The notes: generated from the sequence alone by a model not told the origin. A stretch of DNA of 64,000 bases from an uncultured Oscillibacter sp. (GCA_910578935.1 CAJTSM010000006.1:1-64000), one strand, 5' to 3'; shown: positions 8,625-16,310, counted from the stretch's first letter. Numbers and translations: made by a program.

Positions 8625-10457
8625 CTATTCCACTCCCGCCCGCCAGTCCCGAATGGCCTTTAAAAATGCCTCACCATAGCGTTCCGCTTTGACTTTTCCC
8701 ACGCCGGAAACCCGCAAAAACGCCTCCATGTCTGAGGGGCGAAGGGCCGCCATATCCAGCAGGGCGGCGTTGGAAAAGACCATGTAAGCGGGCACGCCTG
8801 CCTCCTGGGCCAGGCGGGAGCGGAGAGCTTTCAGCGCCGCCAGCAGACGGCAGTCCACCTCCCGTGCGGCGGGCTGCCGGGTGGATTCCGCGGCGGTTCG
8901 GGCCCCCGCCGGGGAAACGTGTTCCCGGATGAGGACCCGCTTTCCCCGGAAAAGCACGTCTCCCGCCTGGGCCGTCAGCCGGAGAACGGGGTACTCCTCC
9001 CCGTCGCTTCGGAGGTATCCCTCCTCCATCAGGAGGTCGATGTACCGCTGGACCCGCTCCTGGTCCACGCCCTTCAGGGCCCCGTGGGTGGGGAGCTGGT
9101 CCAGGCCCAGCTGAACCGTCCGCCGGTCCCGGCTGCCCCGGAGGAGCTTAATGATGGCGGCGGCCCCCAGGCCATAGGCACAGCGCTTTTCCACCCGGGC
9201 CACGGCGGAGAGAATCTTCTGGGCCTCCACCGTTACGTCCCGCTCTATAAAGTCCCCGGCGCAGTTGCTACAGGTTCTGCAGCGCCCGCCGTGAATCTCC
9301 CCGAAGTAGTCCAGGAGGTCCGCTCGGAGACAGCCGGTGGTCTTGCAATAGCGGACCATTCGGTTCAGGCGGCTGAGGTCCCGCCGGAGGCGTTCCGGGT
9401 CGCCCTCCTGAGCCTCCTGGGAGCGGGTGATGAGATATTTGGCGGTCTGTATATCTCCGGGGGCGTAGAGCAGGACACAGCGGGCGGGACTGCCGTCCCT
9501 TCCGGCCCGGCCCGCCTCCTGGTAATAGCTCTCCAGATCCTTGGGCATGTTGTAGTGGATCACAAAGCTGACGTTGGATTTGTCGATGCCCATCCCGAAA
9601 GCGTTGGTGGCTACCATTACCCGGACCTGGTCGTAGACGAAGCCCTCCTGGCTTTGGCGGCGGTCCGCATCCTCCATGCCGGCGTGATACCGGGCGGCGG
9701 GGACGCCCTGGGCCAGCAGGGAGGCGGTGACGGCGTCCACGGTCTTCCGGGTGGCGCAGTAGACGATACCACTCTGCTCCGGCCGCTCCGCCAGGAAGCG
9801 GCGGAGCCAGAGGTCCTTGTCCCCGGCCCGGACGATCTCGAAAAAGAGGTTGGGCCGGTCGAAGCCCGTGGTGATGCGCAGGGGATCCCGGAGTTCCAGC
9901 AGGGCTTCGATGTCCCGCCGCACCGCTGCCGTGGCGGTGGCGGTGAAAGCCCCCACGGGAGGCCGGACGGGGAGGGAGCGGACCAGCTCCGCAATTTCCA
10001 GATAGCTGGGCCGGAAGTCCTGGCCCCATTGGGAGACACAGTGGGCCTCATCCACTGCCACCAGGGAGACGGGCATCTCCCCCAGAAGGCGGCGGAATCC
10101 CCCGGCCTGGAGCCGCTCGGGGGCGATGTACAGGAGCTTGCACGCTCCCCGGCGAATTTGACGGTAGACTGTCCGGTATTCCTCCGCGTCCAGAGAAGAG
10201 TTGACGTATGCGGCGGGAACGCCCGCCTGAGCCAGGGCGGCAACCTGATCCTTCATCAGAGAGATGAGCGGGGAGAGCACCAGGGTCAGTCCCGGCAGCA
10301 GCAGGGCCGGAAGCTGGTAGCAGACCGATTTCCCCGCCCCGGTGGGCATAACGCCCACCACGTCCCGGCCCGCCAGAAGGGCGTCCACCAGCGGCTCCTG
10401 CCCGGGGCGAAAGCCGCTGTGCCCGAAATACTGTTTTAAAAGAGAGAGCTTGTCCAT
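8625..10457 (-). CDS. recQ: ATP-dependent DNA helicase RecQ
   Basis: 610-residue 3'-5' superfamily-2 helicase used in recombination and repair. Walker A is GVMPTGAGKSVCYQLPAL, the DEAH box is VAVDEAHCVSQWGQDFRPSY, and motif VI is YYQEAGRAGRDG. Next come the RecQ zinc-binding cysteines (CKTTGCLRADLL, then RCRTCSNC), a winged-helix RQC domain, and a C-terminal HRDC domain (YMVFSNAALLDMAALRPSD ... VSGVGKVKAERYGEAFL). Full length with all three domains. The methyltransferase gene lies 22 bp upstream on the same strand and may be cotranscribed. Confidence 0.96.
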   Translation of the reverse strand: MDKLSLLKQYFGHSGFRPGQEPLVDALLAGRDVVGVMPTGAGKSVCYQLPALLLPGLTLVLSPLISLMKDQVAALAQAGVPAAYVNSSLDAEEYRTVYRQIRRGACKLLYIAPERLQAGGFRRLLGEMPVSLVAVDEAHCVSQWGQDFRPSYLEIAELVRSLPVRPPVGAFTATATAAVRRDIEALLELRDPLRITTGFDRPNLFFEIVRAGDKDLWLRRFLAERPEQSGIVYCATRKTVDAVTASLLAQGVPAARYHAGMEDADRRQSQEGFVYDQVRVMVATNAFGMGIDKSNVSFVIHYNMPKDLESYYQEAGRAGRDGSPARCVLLYAPGDIQTAKYLITRSQEAQEGDPERLRRDLSRLNRMVRYCKTTGCLRADLLDYFGEIHGGRCRTCSNCAGDFIERDVTVEAQKILSAVARVEKRCAYGLGAAAIIKLLRGSRDRRTVQLGLDQLPTHGALKGVDQERVQRYIDLLMEEGYLRSDGEEYPVLRLTAQAGDVLFRGKRVLIREHVSPAGARTAAESTRQPAAREVDCRLLAALKALRSRLAQEAGVPAYMVFSNAALLDMAALRPSDMEAFLRVSGVGKVKAERYGEAFLKAIRDWRAGVE

Positions 10458-10479
10458 GGAACGGGCCTCCTGCCGGGCG

Positions 10480-11238
10480 TTATTTTTGGGCGATGATCAG
10501 ATAACGGTGGATGGTCCCCCGGACCTGGCCGGTCTGCTCAATTTCCTCCTGCATGGCAAGGAGGCGTTCAAAGCAGCGGTCCACAGAAAAGCCGGGAAAC
10601 TCCCACTCGATCACCCGGGCAAACCAGACAAAGGCCCCCACATCGTAAAAGAGAATGGGGCGAAAGGCCTCCTCTCCCCGGAGAATCCGAAAGCCCGCCG
10701 CCTGGAAGGCGGCCTGCTGCTCCTGGAGGTTCTTGTGGGGAAAAGGCTTCGGGATGCCGGGGAGGACCCGTTCCACCAGGTCCCGCTCATTGTCCTCCCC
10801 CACCTGTTCCGTAAGGAAAACACCGCCCGGTTTCAGCAGGCGGAACAGCTCCTCAGGGTCGAAGGAGCCGTGACGGTTGAGAATGAGGTCAAAGCTCCCG
10901 CCGGAAAAGGGGATTTCTGAGGGATTGGAGCACTCTCGAAAGTCAATGCCCAGGGGCAAAAGGGCTTCCCGGCAGAGCTTCACGTTGGGGGGATAGCCCT
11001 CTGTGGCGGCGGTTCGGTCCGCCGGGTGGCCCAGGGAAAGCAGGAACTCGCCGCCCCCGGTGTCGTAATCCAGGAGAGCCGTATCGTTCCGCAGGTACTG
11101 CCGGACTAGGCGGCGGTAGCTCCAGGGGAGGTCGTGCTCCTCCTCAAACCGGCCCTGGAGATGGGAGAAATCCCAGCCGCGTATATGGGCCTGGGCCTCT
11201 TCCTCCAGCCAGAGGGTCTTCCATTCCGCGGCGGTCAT
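10480..11238 (-). CDS. Class I SAM-dependent methyltransferase
   Basis: 252-residue soluble protein. A variant motif I (LLDYDTGGGEFLLSLG, residues about 66-81), an acidic post-motif position (ATEGYPPNV), and motif IV/VI segments (FDLILNRHGSF; LLKPGGVFLTEQVG) define a class I methyltransferase fold. The acceptor cannot be predicted. It lies directly upstream of recQ in the same orientation. Confidence 0.8.
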   Translation of the reverse strand: MTAAEWKTLWLEEEAQAHIRGWDFSHLQGRFEEEHDLPWSYRRLVRQYLRNDTALLDYDTGGGEFLLSLGHPADRTAATEGYPPNVKLCREALLPLGIDFRECSNPSEIPFSGGSFDLILNRHGSFDPEELFRLLKPGGVFLTEQVGEDNERDLVERVLPGIPKPFPHKNLQEQQAAFQAAGFRILRGEEAFRPILFYDVGAFVWFARVIEWEFPGFSVDRCFERLLAMQEEIEQTGQVRGTIHRYLIIAQK

Positions 11239-11437
11239 GGACCCGCCCCCTTCCCATAGAAATAAGATGAATAAGATGAAGCGGGTTCATTTTATCATGG
11301 GAGTCCCGGCAATTCAAGAGGGGACAGGCTCTGTCCCGGCCCGGACGCCTGGCGGTTTTAGAAACAGGGGAGGGCGCAGAGCCCCTCTCCGGTAAGGCAT
11401 TCCATAATATAATGCGTATTCGGCCCCCCGGGGCCCC

Positions 11438-11467
11438 TTGACTTTTCCTCTGCCCTGGCTGTAGAAT
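11438..11467 (+). promoter_or_regulatory. Candidate promoter of znuCB
   Basis: TTGACT (11438-11443), 18-bp spacer, TAGAAT (11462-11467), about 110 bp before znuC. The rest of the 11239-11578 gap holds a partial copy of repeat C and no other recognised element; no clear Zur/Fur box was identified. Confidence 0.5.
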
Positions 11468-11488
11468 GGCGGTAATTAAGGAAGCACC

Positions 11489-11545
11489 GAATAAATCCCC
11501 GCGCACGTCCTGCCGCCAAATTTTCTGCCTGGACTGCGTTATAAA
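11489..11545 (+). repeat. Repeat C, partial copy
   Basis: AATAAATCCCC, then GCACGTCCTGCCGCCAAATTT and CTGCGTT resemble one arm of the palindromic repeat at 48170-48303 (ATAAGTCCCC, then CACGTCTTCCCGGCAAATTTT, GCGTT) at roughly 70 percent by eye. It lies in the znuC leader. Confidence 0.4.
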
Positions 11546-11578
11546 AAACCTTGACATCCTTGAACCGGGAGGCGAATG

Positions 11579-12313
11579 ATGGAGCGTACCGACCTGATTA
11601 TCTGCCGGGATCTGTCTTTGGGCTATGAGGGGCAGAGTGTCCTGAGTCATTTGAACCTCCGCGTCCGGACCGGAGACTACCTCTGCGTAGTGGGGGACAA
11701 CGGTTCCGGAAAGTCCACCCTGCTCCGGGGACTCTTAGGGCTCCTGCCGCCCCTGGCAGGGGCCATTGAACGGGCGGCGGAGCTGGAGCGGGGGGCCGTG
11801 GGCTATCTTCCCCAGCAGACGAAGGCCCAGCGGGATTTTCCCGCCACGGTGGAGGAGGTGGTCCTCTCCGGCTGCCTGAACCAGAAGGGGCTGCGGTTCT
11901 TTTACACCGCCGCCCAGCGCTCCCGGGCGCTGATGAACCTGGGGAAGCTGGGGGTGCTGGAGCTCCGGGGCAAGAGCTACCGGGACCTCTCCGGAGGCCA
12001 GCAGCAGCGGGTGCTCCTGGCGCGGGCCTTGTGCGCCGCAAGCCGTCTGCTGATTTTGGACGAGCCCGTCACCGGGCTGGACCCCGCTGCCGCCCAGGAC
12101 CTTTATAAGACCTTGACCTATTTAAATAGGAAGGAGGGTATGGCCGTGGTCATGGTGACCCATGACCTCCGCCCCGCCCTCCGGGACGCGGGGACGGTGC
12201 TGCACATCGGCCACGGAGGGACCTTCCTGGGAACTCCGGAGGAGTATCTGGCCTCCCCCTACGGGAAGCGTTTTGGTTCTTTCCTTGAAAGGAAAGAACC
12301 AAAGGAACTTTAG
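11579..12313 (+). CDS. znuC: Zinc/manganese-type ABC transporter ATP-binding protein
   Basis: 244-residue ATPase of the metal-ABC (ZnuC/MntB) family. Walker A is GDNGSGKSTLLRGLLGLLPP, signature RDLSGGQQQRVLLARAL, Walker B LLILDEPVTGLD, H-loop VMVTHDL. Two ATGs follow GGGAGG at 11567-11572; the second (11579) has the better spacing, but 11576 is possible. The last dozen residues (GSFLERKEPKEL) are encoded by an intergenic-type repeat, so the original C-terminus has been replaced. The permease gene follows after 55 bp. No metal-binding protein gene is adjacent. Confidence 0.88.
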   Translation: MERTDLIICRDLSLGYEGQSVLSHLNLRVRTGDYLCVVGDNGSGKSTLLRGLLGLLPPLAGAIERAAELERGAVGYLPQQTKAQRDFPATVEEVVLSGCLNQKGLRFFYTAAQRSRALMNLGKLGVLELRGKSYRDLSGGQQQRVLLARALCAASRLLILDEPVTGLDPAAAQDLYKTLTYLNRKEGMAVVMVTHDLRPALRDAGTVLHIGHGGTFLGTPEEYLASPYGKRFGSFLERKEPKEL

Positions 12314-12360
12314 CGCGCTCTGCGGTCTGGAGATCAACCAGGCCGAAGCGGCGGCAACGA
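12275..12360 (-). repeat. Dispersed repeat A, copy 3 (minus orientation)
   Basis: Begins with the hairpin GGTTCTTTCC-TTGA-GGAAAGAACC inside the 3' end of znuC, then the core (TAGCGCGCTCT, GGTCTGGAGAT, GAAGCGGCGGCAACG). It encodes the last 12 codons of znuC and ends at the SD of znuB, so it fills the junction of the two transporter genes. Confidence 0.75.
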
Positions 12361-12368
12361 GGTGCCAT

Positions 12369-13181
12369 ATGAGCTTATTGGATATGTTTTCCTTTCCCTT
12401 CATCCAGCGGGCCCTGGTCGCCGGGGTGCTGGTGAGCTTGTGCGCCGCCCTGCTGGGGGTGCCCCTGGTGCTGAAGCGGTACTCCATGATCGGCGACGGC
12501 CTCAGCCACGTGTCTTTCGGGGCCCTGGCCATGGCGGTGGCCCTGGGGTTCACGCCGCTGTATTTCTCCATCCCTGTGGTGATTGCCGCGGCCTTCCTTC
12601 TCCTTCGGGTGGCGGACAGCCCCCGGTGGAACAGCGACGCCGCCATCGCCGTGGTCAGCGCCTCCTCCCTGGCCCTGGGGGTGCTGGTGATTTCCAAGAC
12701 TTCCGGCATGACCACGGACGTGGACAACTACATGTTCGGCAGCGTCCTGGCCATGAGCAAGGCGGACGTGGGGCTGTCGGTGGTCCTCTGCGCCGCGGTG
12801 CTGGCCCTGTTCCTCCTGTTCTACCACCGGATTTTCGCCGTGACCTTCGACGAGAGCTTTTCCCGGGCCACGGGGATGAAGGTGGAGCGCTACAACGCCC
12901 TGCTCGCCATTCTGACGGCCCTGACCATCGTCCTGGGGATGCGGATGATGGGGGCCATGCTGATCTCCTCCCTGGTGATCTTCCCGGCGCTGACGGCCAT
13001 GCGGCTCTTCCGGAGCTTCCTGGGGGTGACCCTCTGCGCCGCCGTCACGTCGGTGGGGTGTTTTTGCGCGGGGCTCACGGCGTCCTTTGCCTGGTCCACG
13101 CCGGTGGGGGCCACAGTGGTGGCGGCGAACCTGGCGCTGTTCCTCTTGGCCTGCGGCGCGGGGGCGCTGAAGCGCCGGTAA
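12369..13181 (+). CDS. znuB: Zinc/manganese-type ABC transporter permease
   Basis: 270-residue membrane protein of the ABC-3 metal permease family with about seven to eight hydrophobic helices. The segments VPLVLKRYSMIGDGLSHVSF (residues about 31-50) and MRMMGAMLISSLVIFPALTA near residue 200 are family-conserved. ATG 12369 follows a GAGGTG supplied by the end of repeat A. It partners znuC for uptake of Zn2+ or a related divalent ion. Confidence 0.9.
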   Translation: MSLLDMFSFPFIQRALVAGVLVSLCAALLGVPLVLKRYSMIGDGLSHVSFGALAMAVALGFTPLYFSIPVVIAAAFLLLRVADSPRWNSDAAIAVVSASSLALGVLVISKTSGMTTDVDNYMFGSVLAMSKADVGLSVVLCAAVLALFLLFYHRIFAVTFDESFSRATGMKVERYNALLAILTALTIVLGMRMMGAMLISSLVIFPALTAMRLFRSFLGVTLCAAVTSVGCFCAGLTASFAWSTPVGATVVAANLALFLLACGAGALKRR

Positions 13182-13186
13182 CACAA

Positions 13187-13210
13187 AACGGCCCGCTTTC
13201 GCGGGCCGTT
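13187..13210. terminator. Shared terminator of znuB and the convergent XRE gene
   Basis: AACGGCCCGC-TTTC-GCGGGCCGTT, a perfect 10-bp stem between convergent genes. On the minus strand it is followed by TTTTGTGTT, so it best serves the XRE gene. Confidence 0.75.
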
Positions 13211-13437
13211 CAGCGTTTACGGGGGTAGGGCCTGGGGTCGTCGGTCAGCTCCAGGAGATAGTCTACGCTGGTGTTGTGAAATCTTGCTAAAATACGGAGT
13301 ACTTCCGTGGGAATATCAATATCCCCACGTTCATAGTTACTGTATACCCTCTGGCTGCAATGAAGAATCTCCGCTATCTCAGCCTGAGTCATGTCCTTAT
13401 CTTCTCGGAAGTCCCGAATACGGGAATAGGGTTTCAT
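13210..13437 (-). CDS. XRE-family transcriptional regulator
   Basis: 75-residue helix-turn-helix protein (RIRDFREDKDMTQAEIAEIL, SQRVYSNYERGDIDIPTEVL, SVDYLLELTDDP). Same subfamily as the regulator at 542-781. It is divergent from a 58-residue small gene, and the palindrome AGCGAATAATTCGCT between the -35 and -10 of that gene is its likely operator. Confidence 0.85.
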   Translation of the reverse strand: MKPYSRIRDFREDKDMTQAEIAEILHCSQRVYSNYERGDIDIPTEVLRILARFHNTSVDYLLELTDDPRPYPRKR

Positions 13438-13481
13438 GCGCTCACCTCAAGCCCTATCCTAAAAGCTCCCCTTATTTTCTG

Positions 13482-13510
13482 TTGACCCTTAGCGAATAAT
13501 TCGCTATACT
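13482..13510 (+). promoter_or_regulatory. Promoter with palindromic operator in its spacer
   Basis: TTGACC (13482-13487), 17 bp, TATACT (13505-13510). The dyad AGCGAAT-A-ATTCGCT (13491-13505) fills the spacer and overlaps the first base of the -10, an ideal repressor site for the adjacent XRE protein. Confidence 0.75.
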
Positions 13511-13523
13511 GAATGAAGAGGTG

Positions 13524-13700
13524 ATGATGTTGTCATATAAAGAGTTGTATTTGCGGCTGTTTGACGCCGTGACGGAGGCCCTGGCCTGTTTGCAGAGCGG
13601 GCGGATCATTTCCGCCATCCAGATCCTGCACCGGGCGACGGCGGAGGCGGAGGCCGTCCATATGGAAACCGACATTCTGCCGGAGGCGCCGGTGGATTAA
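13524..13700 (+). CDS. Small conserved-type hypothetical protein
   Basis: 58-residue protein (MMLSYKELYLRLFDAVTEAL at the start; HRATAEAEAVHMET near the end), two amphipathic helices, acidic C-terminus. This pattern is common among small uncharacterised proteins of clostridia; no function is known to me. GAAGAGGTGATG gives the ribosome site; ATG 13524 or 13527 could start. Driven by a strong promoter with a palindromic operator and paired with a divergent XRE gene. Confidence 0.65.
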   Translation: MMLSYKELYLRLFDAVTEALACLQSGRIISAIQILHRATAEAEAVHMETDILPEAPVD

Positions 13701-13704
13701 AGCG

Positions 13705-13733
13705 TTGCGGGATTTGTCGAATCCTGTTATAAT
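13705..13733 (+). promoter_or_regulatory. Promoter of the 31-aa toxin-like gene
   Basis: TTGCGG (13705-13710), 17-bp spacer, TATAAT (13728-13733). The transcript would start near 13740, carry GGGAGGAGG before the ATG, and end at the 13887-13926 hairpin. Confidence 0.75.
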
Positions 13734-13780
13734 GGCCATGCTGCCCGATCCAAACTGGCAACAGGGAGGAGGTGGAAGGC

Positions 13781-13876
13781 ATGGAGGCTCTTTATAACTT
13801 CTTGTCCTCGGTTGCGGCAAGTATTGTGGGTTATTACATCTGCAAGTTGTTCGACCGCCGACATAGGGGCAGCTGA
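13781..13876 (+). CDS. 31-residue single-span membrane peptide, type I toxin-like
   Basis: Begins MEALYNFLSSVAASIVGYYI, a single hydrophobic helix, and ends in a basic tail (CKLFDRRHRGS). This shape is that of small membrane toxins and of short clostridial peptides beginning MEALxNFLxSVAA. It has its own promoter, a strong SD (GGGAGGAGG) and terminator. A convergent promoter at 13967-13995 would make a short antisense RNA ending in the same terminator, the layout of txpA/RatA and bsrG/SR4 in Bacillus. Toxicity is inferred, not shown. Confidence 0.7.
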   Translation: MEALYNFLSSVAASIVGYYICKLFDRRHRGS

Positions 13877-13879
13877 GCA

Positions 13880-13960
13880 AAAAGGGACCCCCGGAGAGGC
13901 GCAATCTCTCCGGGGGTCCGCTTTTTGCGTGGAAAACATGGATGCTCTTTGTCTTCGGTC
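13880..13960 (-). ncRNA. Candidate antisense RNA (antitoxin) overlapping the toxin 3' end
   Basis: A near-consensus minus-strand promoter (TTGCGT, 17 bp, TATAAT) points at the toxin gene with no ORF between. Transcription would start near 13960 and stop at the shared bidirectional hairpin at about 13887, giving an RNA of roughly 75-80 nt complementary to the end of the toxin mRNA. Boundaries are estimates. Confidence 0.55.
13887..13926. terminator. Bidirectional terminator shared by toxin and antisense RNAs
   Basis: GGACCCCCGGAGA, 10-nt loop region, TCTCCGGGGGTCC, with CTTTTTGCG on the plus side and CTTTTTGC on the minus side. Confidence 0.85.
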
Positions 13961-13966
13961 AACGTC

Positions 13967-13995
13967 ATTATACCACGCGCTCCCGGAAGACGCAA
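13967..13995 (-). promoter_or_regulatory. Convergent promoter for the antisense RNA
   Basis: Minus-strand -35 TTGCGT (13990-13995) and -10 TATAAT (13967-13972), spacer 17 bp. Confidence 0.7.
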
Positions 13996-14037
13996 GGGAA
14001 ACTTGAAAAATAAACTTCCCCAATTCGAAGAAAACAC

Positions 14038-14066
14038 TTGCAATTTAAAATCCGCCGTGCTATACT
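14038..14066 (+). promoter_or_regulatory. Promoter of rpmE
   Basis: TTGCAA (14038-14043), 17-bp spacer, TATACT (14061-14066), 65 bp upstream of the rpmE start. Confidence 0.7.
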
Positions 14067-14130
14067 GACAGTTGCTGTTGTGGTGAAAGCTGCGCGGCGG
14101 AGTTCGTTTTAGAAAGGGGTGAACAGAGCA

Positions 14131-14334
14131 ATGAAGGAAGGAATCCATCCCAATTATCAGCAGACTACGATTACATGCGCCTGCGGTAATGTGATTGAGA
14201 CAGGTTCTACCAAGAAGGATATCAAGGTGGAAGTCTGCTCTAAGTGTCACCCCTTCTTCACCGGCAAGCAGAAGCTGGTGGACACCGGCGGCCGGGTCGC
14301 GAAGTTCAACAAGAGGTTCGGCCTGGACAAATAA
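14131..14334 (+). CDS. rpmE: 50S ribosomal protein L31 (zinc-containing type)
   Basis: 67-residue ribosomal protein. MKEGIHPNYQQTTITCACGN then VEVCSKCHPFFTGKQK is the L31 signature; the CxC and CxxC pairs mark the zinc-binding form, which bacteria can replace with a Cys-less paralogue under zinc limitation. ATG 14131 gives the standard N-terminus; an upstream in-frame GTG (14119) is closer to the SD GAAAGGGG but would add MNRA. Monocistronic, with its own promoter and terminator. Confidence 0.97.
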   Translation: MKEGIHPNYQQTTITCACGNVIETGSTKKDIKVEVCSKCHPFFTGKQKLVDTGGRVAKFNKRFGLDK

Positions 14335-14353
14335 GTCCGACACTGTCGCATTC

Positions 14354-14389
14354 AAAAGAGCGCGCCGTAGCTGCGGCGCGCTCTTTTTC
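14354..14389 (+). terminator. Terminator of rpmE
   Basis: AAAAGAGCGCGCCG-TAGCTG-CGGCGCGCTCTTTTT, a 14-bp stem followed by a T run. Confidence 0.9.
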
Positions 14390-14414
14390 GCGTACTTTGG
14401 AGAGGGAATGGCAA

Positions 14415-14873
14415 ATGGACTATGAGATCATACGCCTTACGGACCGGCCGGAAATAAAGGAGCGTGCCGCGCGGTGGTTCCATGAAAAATGGGGAATTCC
14501 TCTGACCTCTTATCTGGACAGCATGGAGGCGTGCCTGACCGAAAAAGCGCCTGTCCCCCAGTGGTATGCCGCTGTGGAGTCCGGCAGGATCATCGGAGGG
14601 CTGGGCGTAATCGAACATGATTTCCACGCCCGAAAGGACCTGGCCCCCAACGTCTGCGCCGTATACACGGAGGAGGACTGCCGGGGCCGGGGCATCGCCG
14701 GGGCCCTGCTGCGGTTCGCCTGCGCCGACATGAAGGCCAGGGGAATTGATACGCTGTATCTGATAACAGACCATACATCCTTTTACGAACGCTATGGATG
14801 GGAGCTTTTCTGCATGGCCCAAGGAGACGGCGAGCCGGGCCTGTCGAGGCTGTACATCCATAGGGAACCATGA
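14415..14873 (+). CDS. GNAT-family N-acetyltransferase
   Basis: 152-residue acetyl-CoA-dependent transferase. The acetyl-CoA-binding motif A is NVCAVYTEEDCRGRGIAGAL (residues about 79-98) and motif B is LYLITDHTSFYERYGWEL. Start ATG 14415 follows GAGAGGG. Typical length for a single-domain GNAT; the substrate cannot be predicted. The CAT-like gene follows 42 bp downstream with its own SD, so the two may be cotranscribed. Confidence 0.85.
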   Translation: MDYEIIRLTDRPEIKERAARWFHEKWGIPLTSYLDSMEACLTEKAPVPQWYAAVESGRIIGGLGVIEHDFHARKDLAPNVCAVYTEEDCRGRGIAGALLRFACADMKARGIDTLYLITDHTSFYERYGWELFCMAQGDGEPGLSRLYIHREP

Positions 14874-14915
14874 AGCGGCAGGATTCCCCACGGTGCTTTT
14901 TGAAAGGAGGCCCCC

Positions 14916-15536
14916 ATGGAAGAACTGGACCCGAAACAAACGTCCCGCGCCCAGGCCTTCGAACTGTGGATGAAGGCTCCCATGCCTATGGTGACGCTGA
15001 CCAAGACCCTGGACGTGACCCGCCTGGTAAGGCTCAGCCGCCGGGGACTGAAATTCAATATGCTGCTGTGCTGGTGTATCGGCAAAGCGGCCTCCCGGGC
15101 GGCGGAGTTCTACACTCTCCCGGTGGGGGACAAACTGATCCGCTATGGAAATCTTGCCGTCAACACCGTGGCGGCCCTGGAGAACGGCGGCATCGCCACC
15201 TGCGACATTCCCTTTTCCGAAAGCCTGGACCAATTCCGGCGGGACTACCTGGCTCTGACCGCCCGGGTGCGGGAAACCGGAAAGCCCTATGACCTGGACG
15301 GCGATTACATGGTCATCGGCGCCTCCGCCCTGCCCGAGACGGAGATCGACGGGGCGGTAAACATTTACGCCGGGTTCTACAACAATCCCTTTCTCGTCTG
15401 GGGGAAGGTCCGGAAGAAACTCTGGCGGGCGTCCCTGCCCATCTCCTTCCAGTTTCATCATACCCAGATGGACGGCGGCCACGCCGCGAGGTTTCTGGAG
15501 AACCTTCAGGAGGAGATTTGGGGGCTGAATCCGTGA
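14916..15536 (+). CDS. CatA-like O-acetyltransferase (chloramphenicol acetyltransferase fold)
   Basis: 206-residue acyl-CoA acetyltransferase. The catalytic motif HHxxxDG is present near the C-terminus (ISFQFHHTQMDGGHAARFL), as in type A chloramphenicol acetyltransferases. The N-terminus is somewhat shorter than in classical CatA (about 215-220 residues) and the sequence is divergent, so chloramphenicol may not be its substrate; many anaerobes carry such CAT-fold homologues without resistance. TGAAAGGAGG precedes the ATG. Confidence 0.8.
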   Translation: MEELDPKQTSRAQAFELWMKAPMPMVTLTKTLDVTRLVRLSRRGLKFNMLLCWCIGKAASRAAEFYTLPVGDKLIRYGNLAVNTVAALENGGIATCDIPFSESLDQFRRDYLALTARVRETGKPYDLDGDYMVIGASALPETEIDGAVNIYAGFYNNPFLVWGKVRKKLWRASLPISFQFHHTQMDGGHAARFLENLQEEIWGLNP

Positions 15537-15542
15537 CCTTGT

Positions 15543-15684
15543 GGTAGGGGCGGCCCCCCTGAGCCGCCTGGTTCTCTGGGCTGCCTGGTTCCCTGGGCCC
15601 CGCCCGGTTCCCTGGGCCGCCCGGTTCCTTGTAACCCCCGGCAGGTTCGGAGGAACGGGCCGCCGAGGGCGGCGACCCCTACAA
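15543..15684. repeat. Repeat B inverted pair with internal 17-19-bp tandem repeats
   Basis: GTAGGGGCGGCC at the left end is mirrored by GGCGGCGACCCCTAC at the right. Between them, a unit of the form GCCGCCTGGTTCYCTGG occurs about four times with drift (15559-15630). Same GC-rich family as at 18126, 18953 and 59793. Nothing else but the promoter of the next gene is visible in this 240-bp gap. Confidence 0.6.
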
Positions 15685-15714
15685 GGCAGGGCATTCCCCG
15701 CGAGAAAAAGAAGG

Positions 15715-15742
15715 TTGCGTTTTTTCAGAAAACGCATATACT
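15715..15742 (+). promoter_or_regulatory. Promoter with dyad, upstream of flavin reductase gene
   Basis: TTGCGT (15715-15720), 16 bp, TATACT (15737-15742). The dyad TGCGTTTT-TTCAG-AAAACGCA covers most of the -35 and the spacer, suggesting a repressor site of unknown cognate regulator. Confidence 0.6.
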
Positions 15743-15775
15743 GAAAACAGTGAACTTAGAAAGGAGTCCTCCGCC

Positions 15776-16294
15776 ATGCGTTTACATCTCACCGAGTCTC
15801 AAGCCGCCGTCCGGGAACTTCTCCCGGCCCTGGGGGCGGAAAACGCCCTGCTTACCGCCGGGACGGCGGACCGCTGCAACACCATGACGATCGGCTGGTG
15901 CCAGGCGGGACGGCTGTGGAGCCTGCAAACCTGCACGGTCTACGTGCGGCCGGAGCGGTATACCAGTCAATTTATGGAGGAGCAGGAGTATTTCACCGTC
16001 TCCGTCCTCCCCGGGGACATGAAGAAGACCATGGCCCTCTGCGGCACGAAGAGCGGCCGGGACATGGACAAAATCAAGGAGTGCGGCCTGACGGTCCGCA
16101 CGGGCGCCGGCGGCGCCCCCTTCTTCGAAGAGGCGGAGCTGGTGCTGGTGTGCCGGAAGCTCTACGCCCAGGACCTGGACTCTGCCGCCGTCCTCCCCGC
16201 CGGGGGGGAGAAGATTCTTCCCTATTACGGGGAAAAGGGCGGCTGGCACCGGGCATATGCCGGCGAGATCGTGGAGGCTTACTCCGCCAAATAA
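15776..16294 (+). CDS. Flavin reductase family (FMN-binding split-barrel) protein
   Basis: 172-residue protein of the flavin-reductase-like fold, which binds FMN and usually reduces flavin with NAD(P)H or acts as a flavin-dependent oxidoreductase. Family segments include NTMTIGWCQAGRLWS (residues about 35-49), TVYVRPERYT and YFTVSVLPGDMKKTMALCGT. A reading-frame-consistent SD (AAAGGAG) precedes the ATG. It has its own promoter; hflX follows after 16 bp. Confidence 0.85.
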   Translation: MRLHLTESQAAVRELLPALGAENALLTAGTADRCNTMTIGWCQAGRLWSLQTCTVYVRPERYTSQFMEEQEYFTVSVLPGDMKKTMALCGTKSGRDMDKIKECGLTVRTGAGGAPFFEEAELVLVCRKLYAQDLDSAAVLPAGGEKILPYYGEKGGWHRAYAGEIVEAYSAK

Positions 16295-16310
16295 CAGATA
16301 AGGAAGTACT

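Noticed and set aside
8919..10439. Long plus-strand open frame opposite recQ
   Set aside because: Antisense shadow of recQ, with no start signals or recognisable domains.
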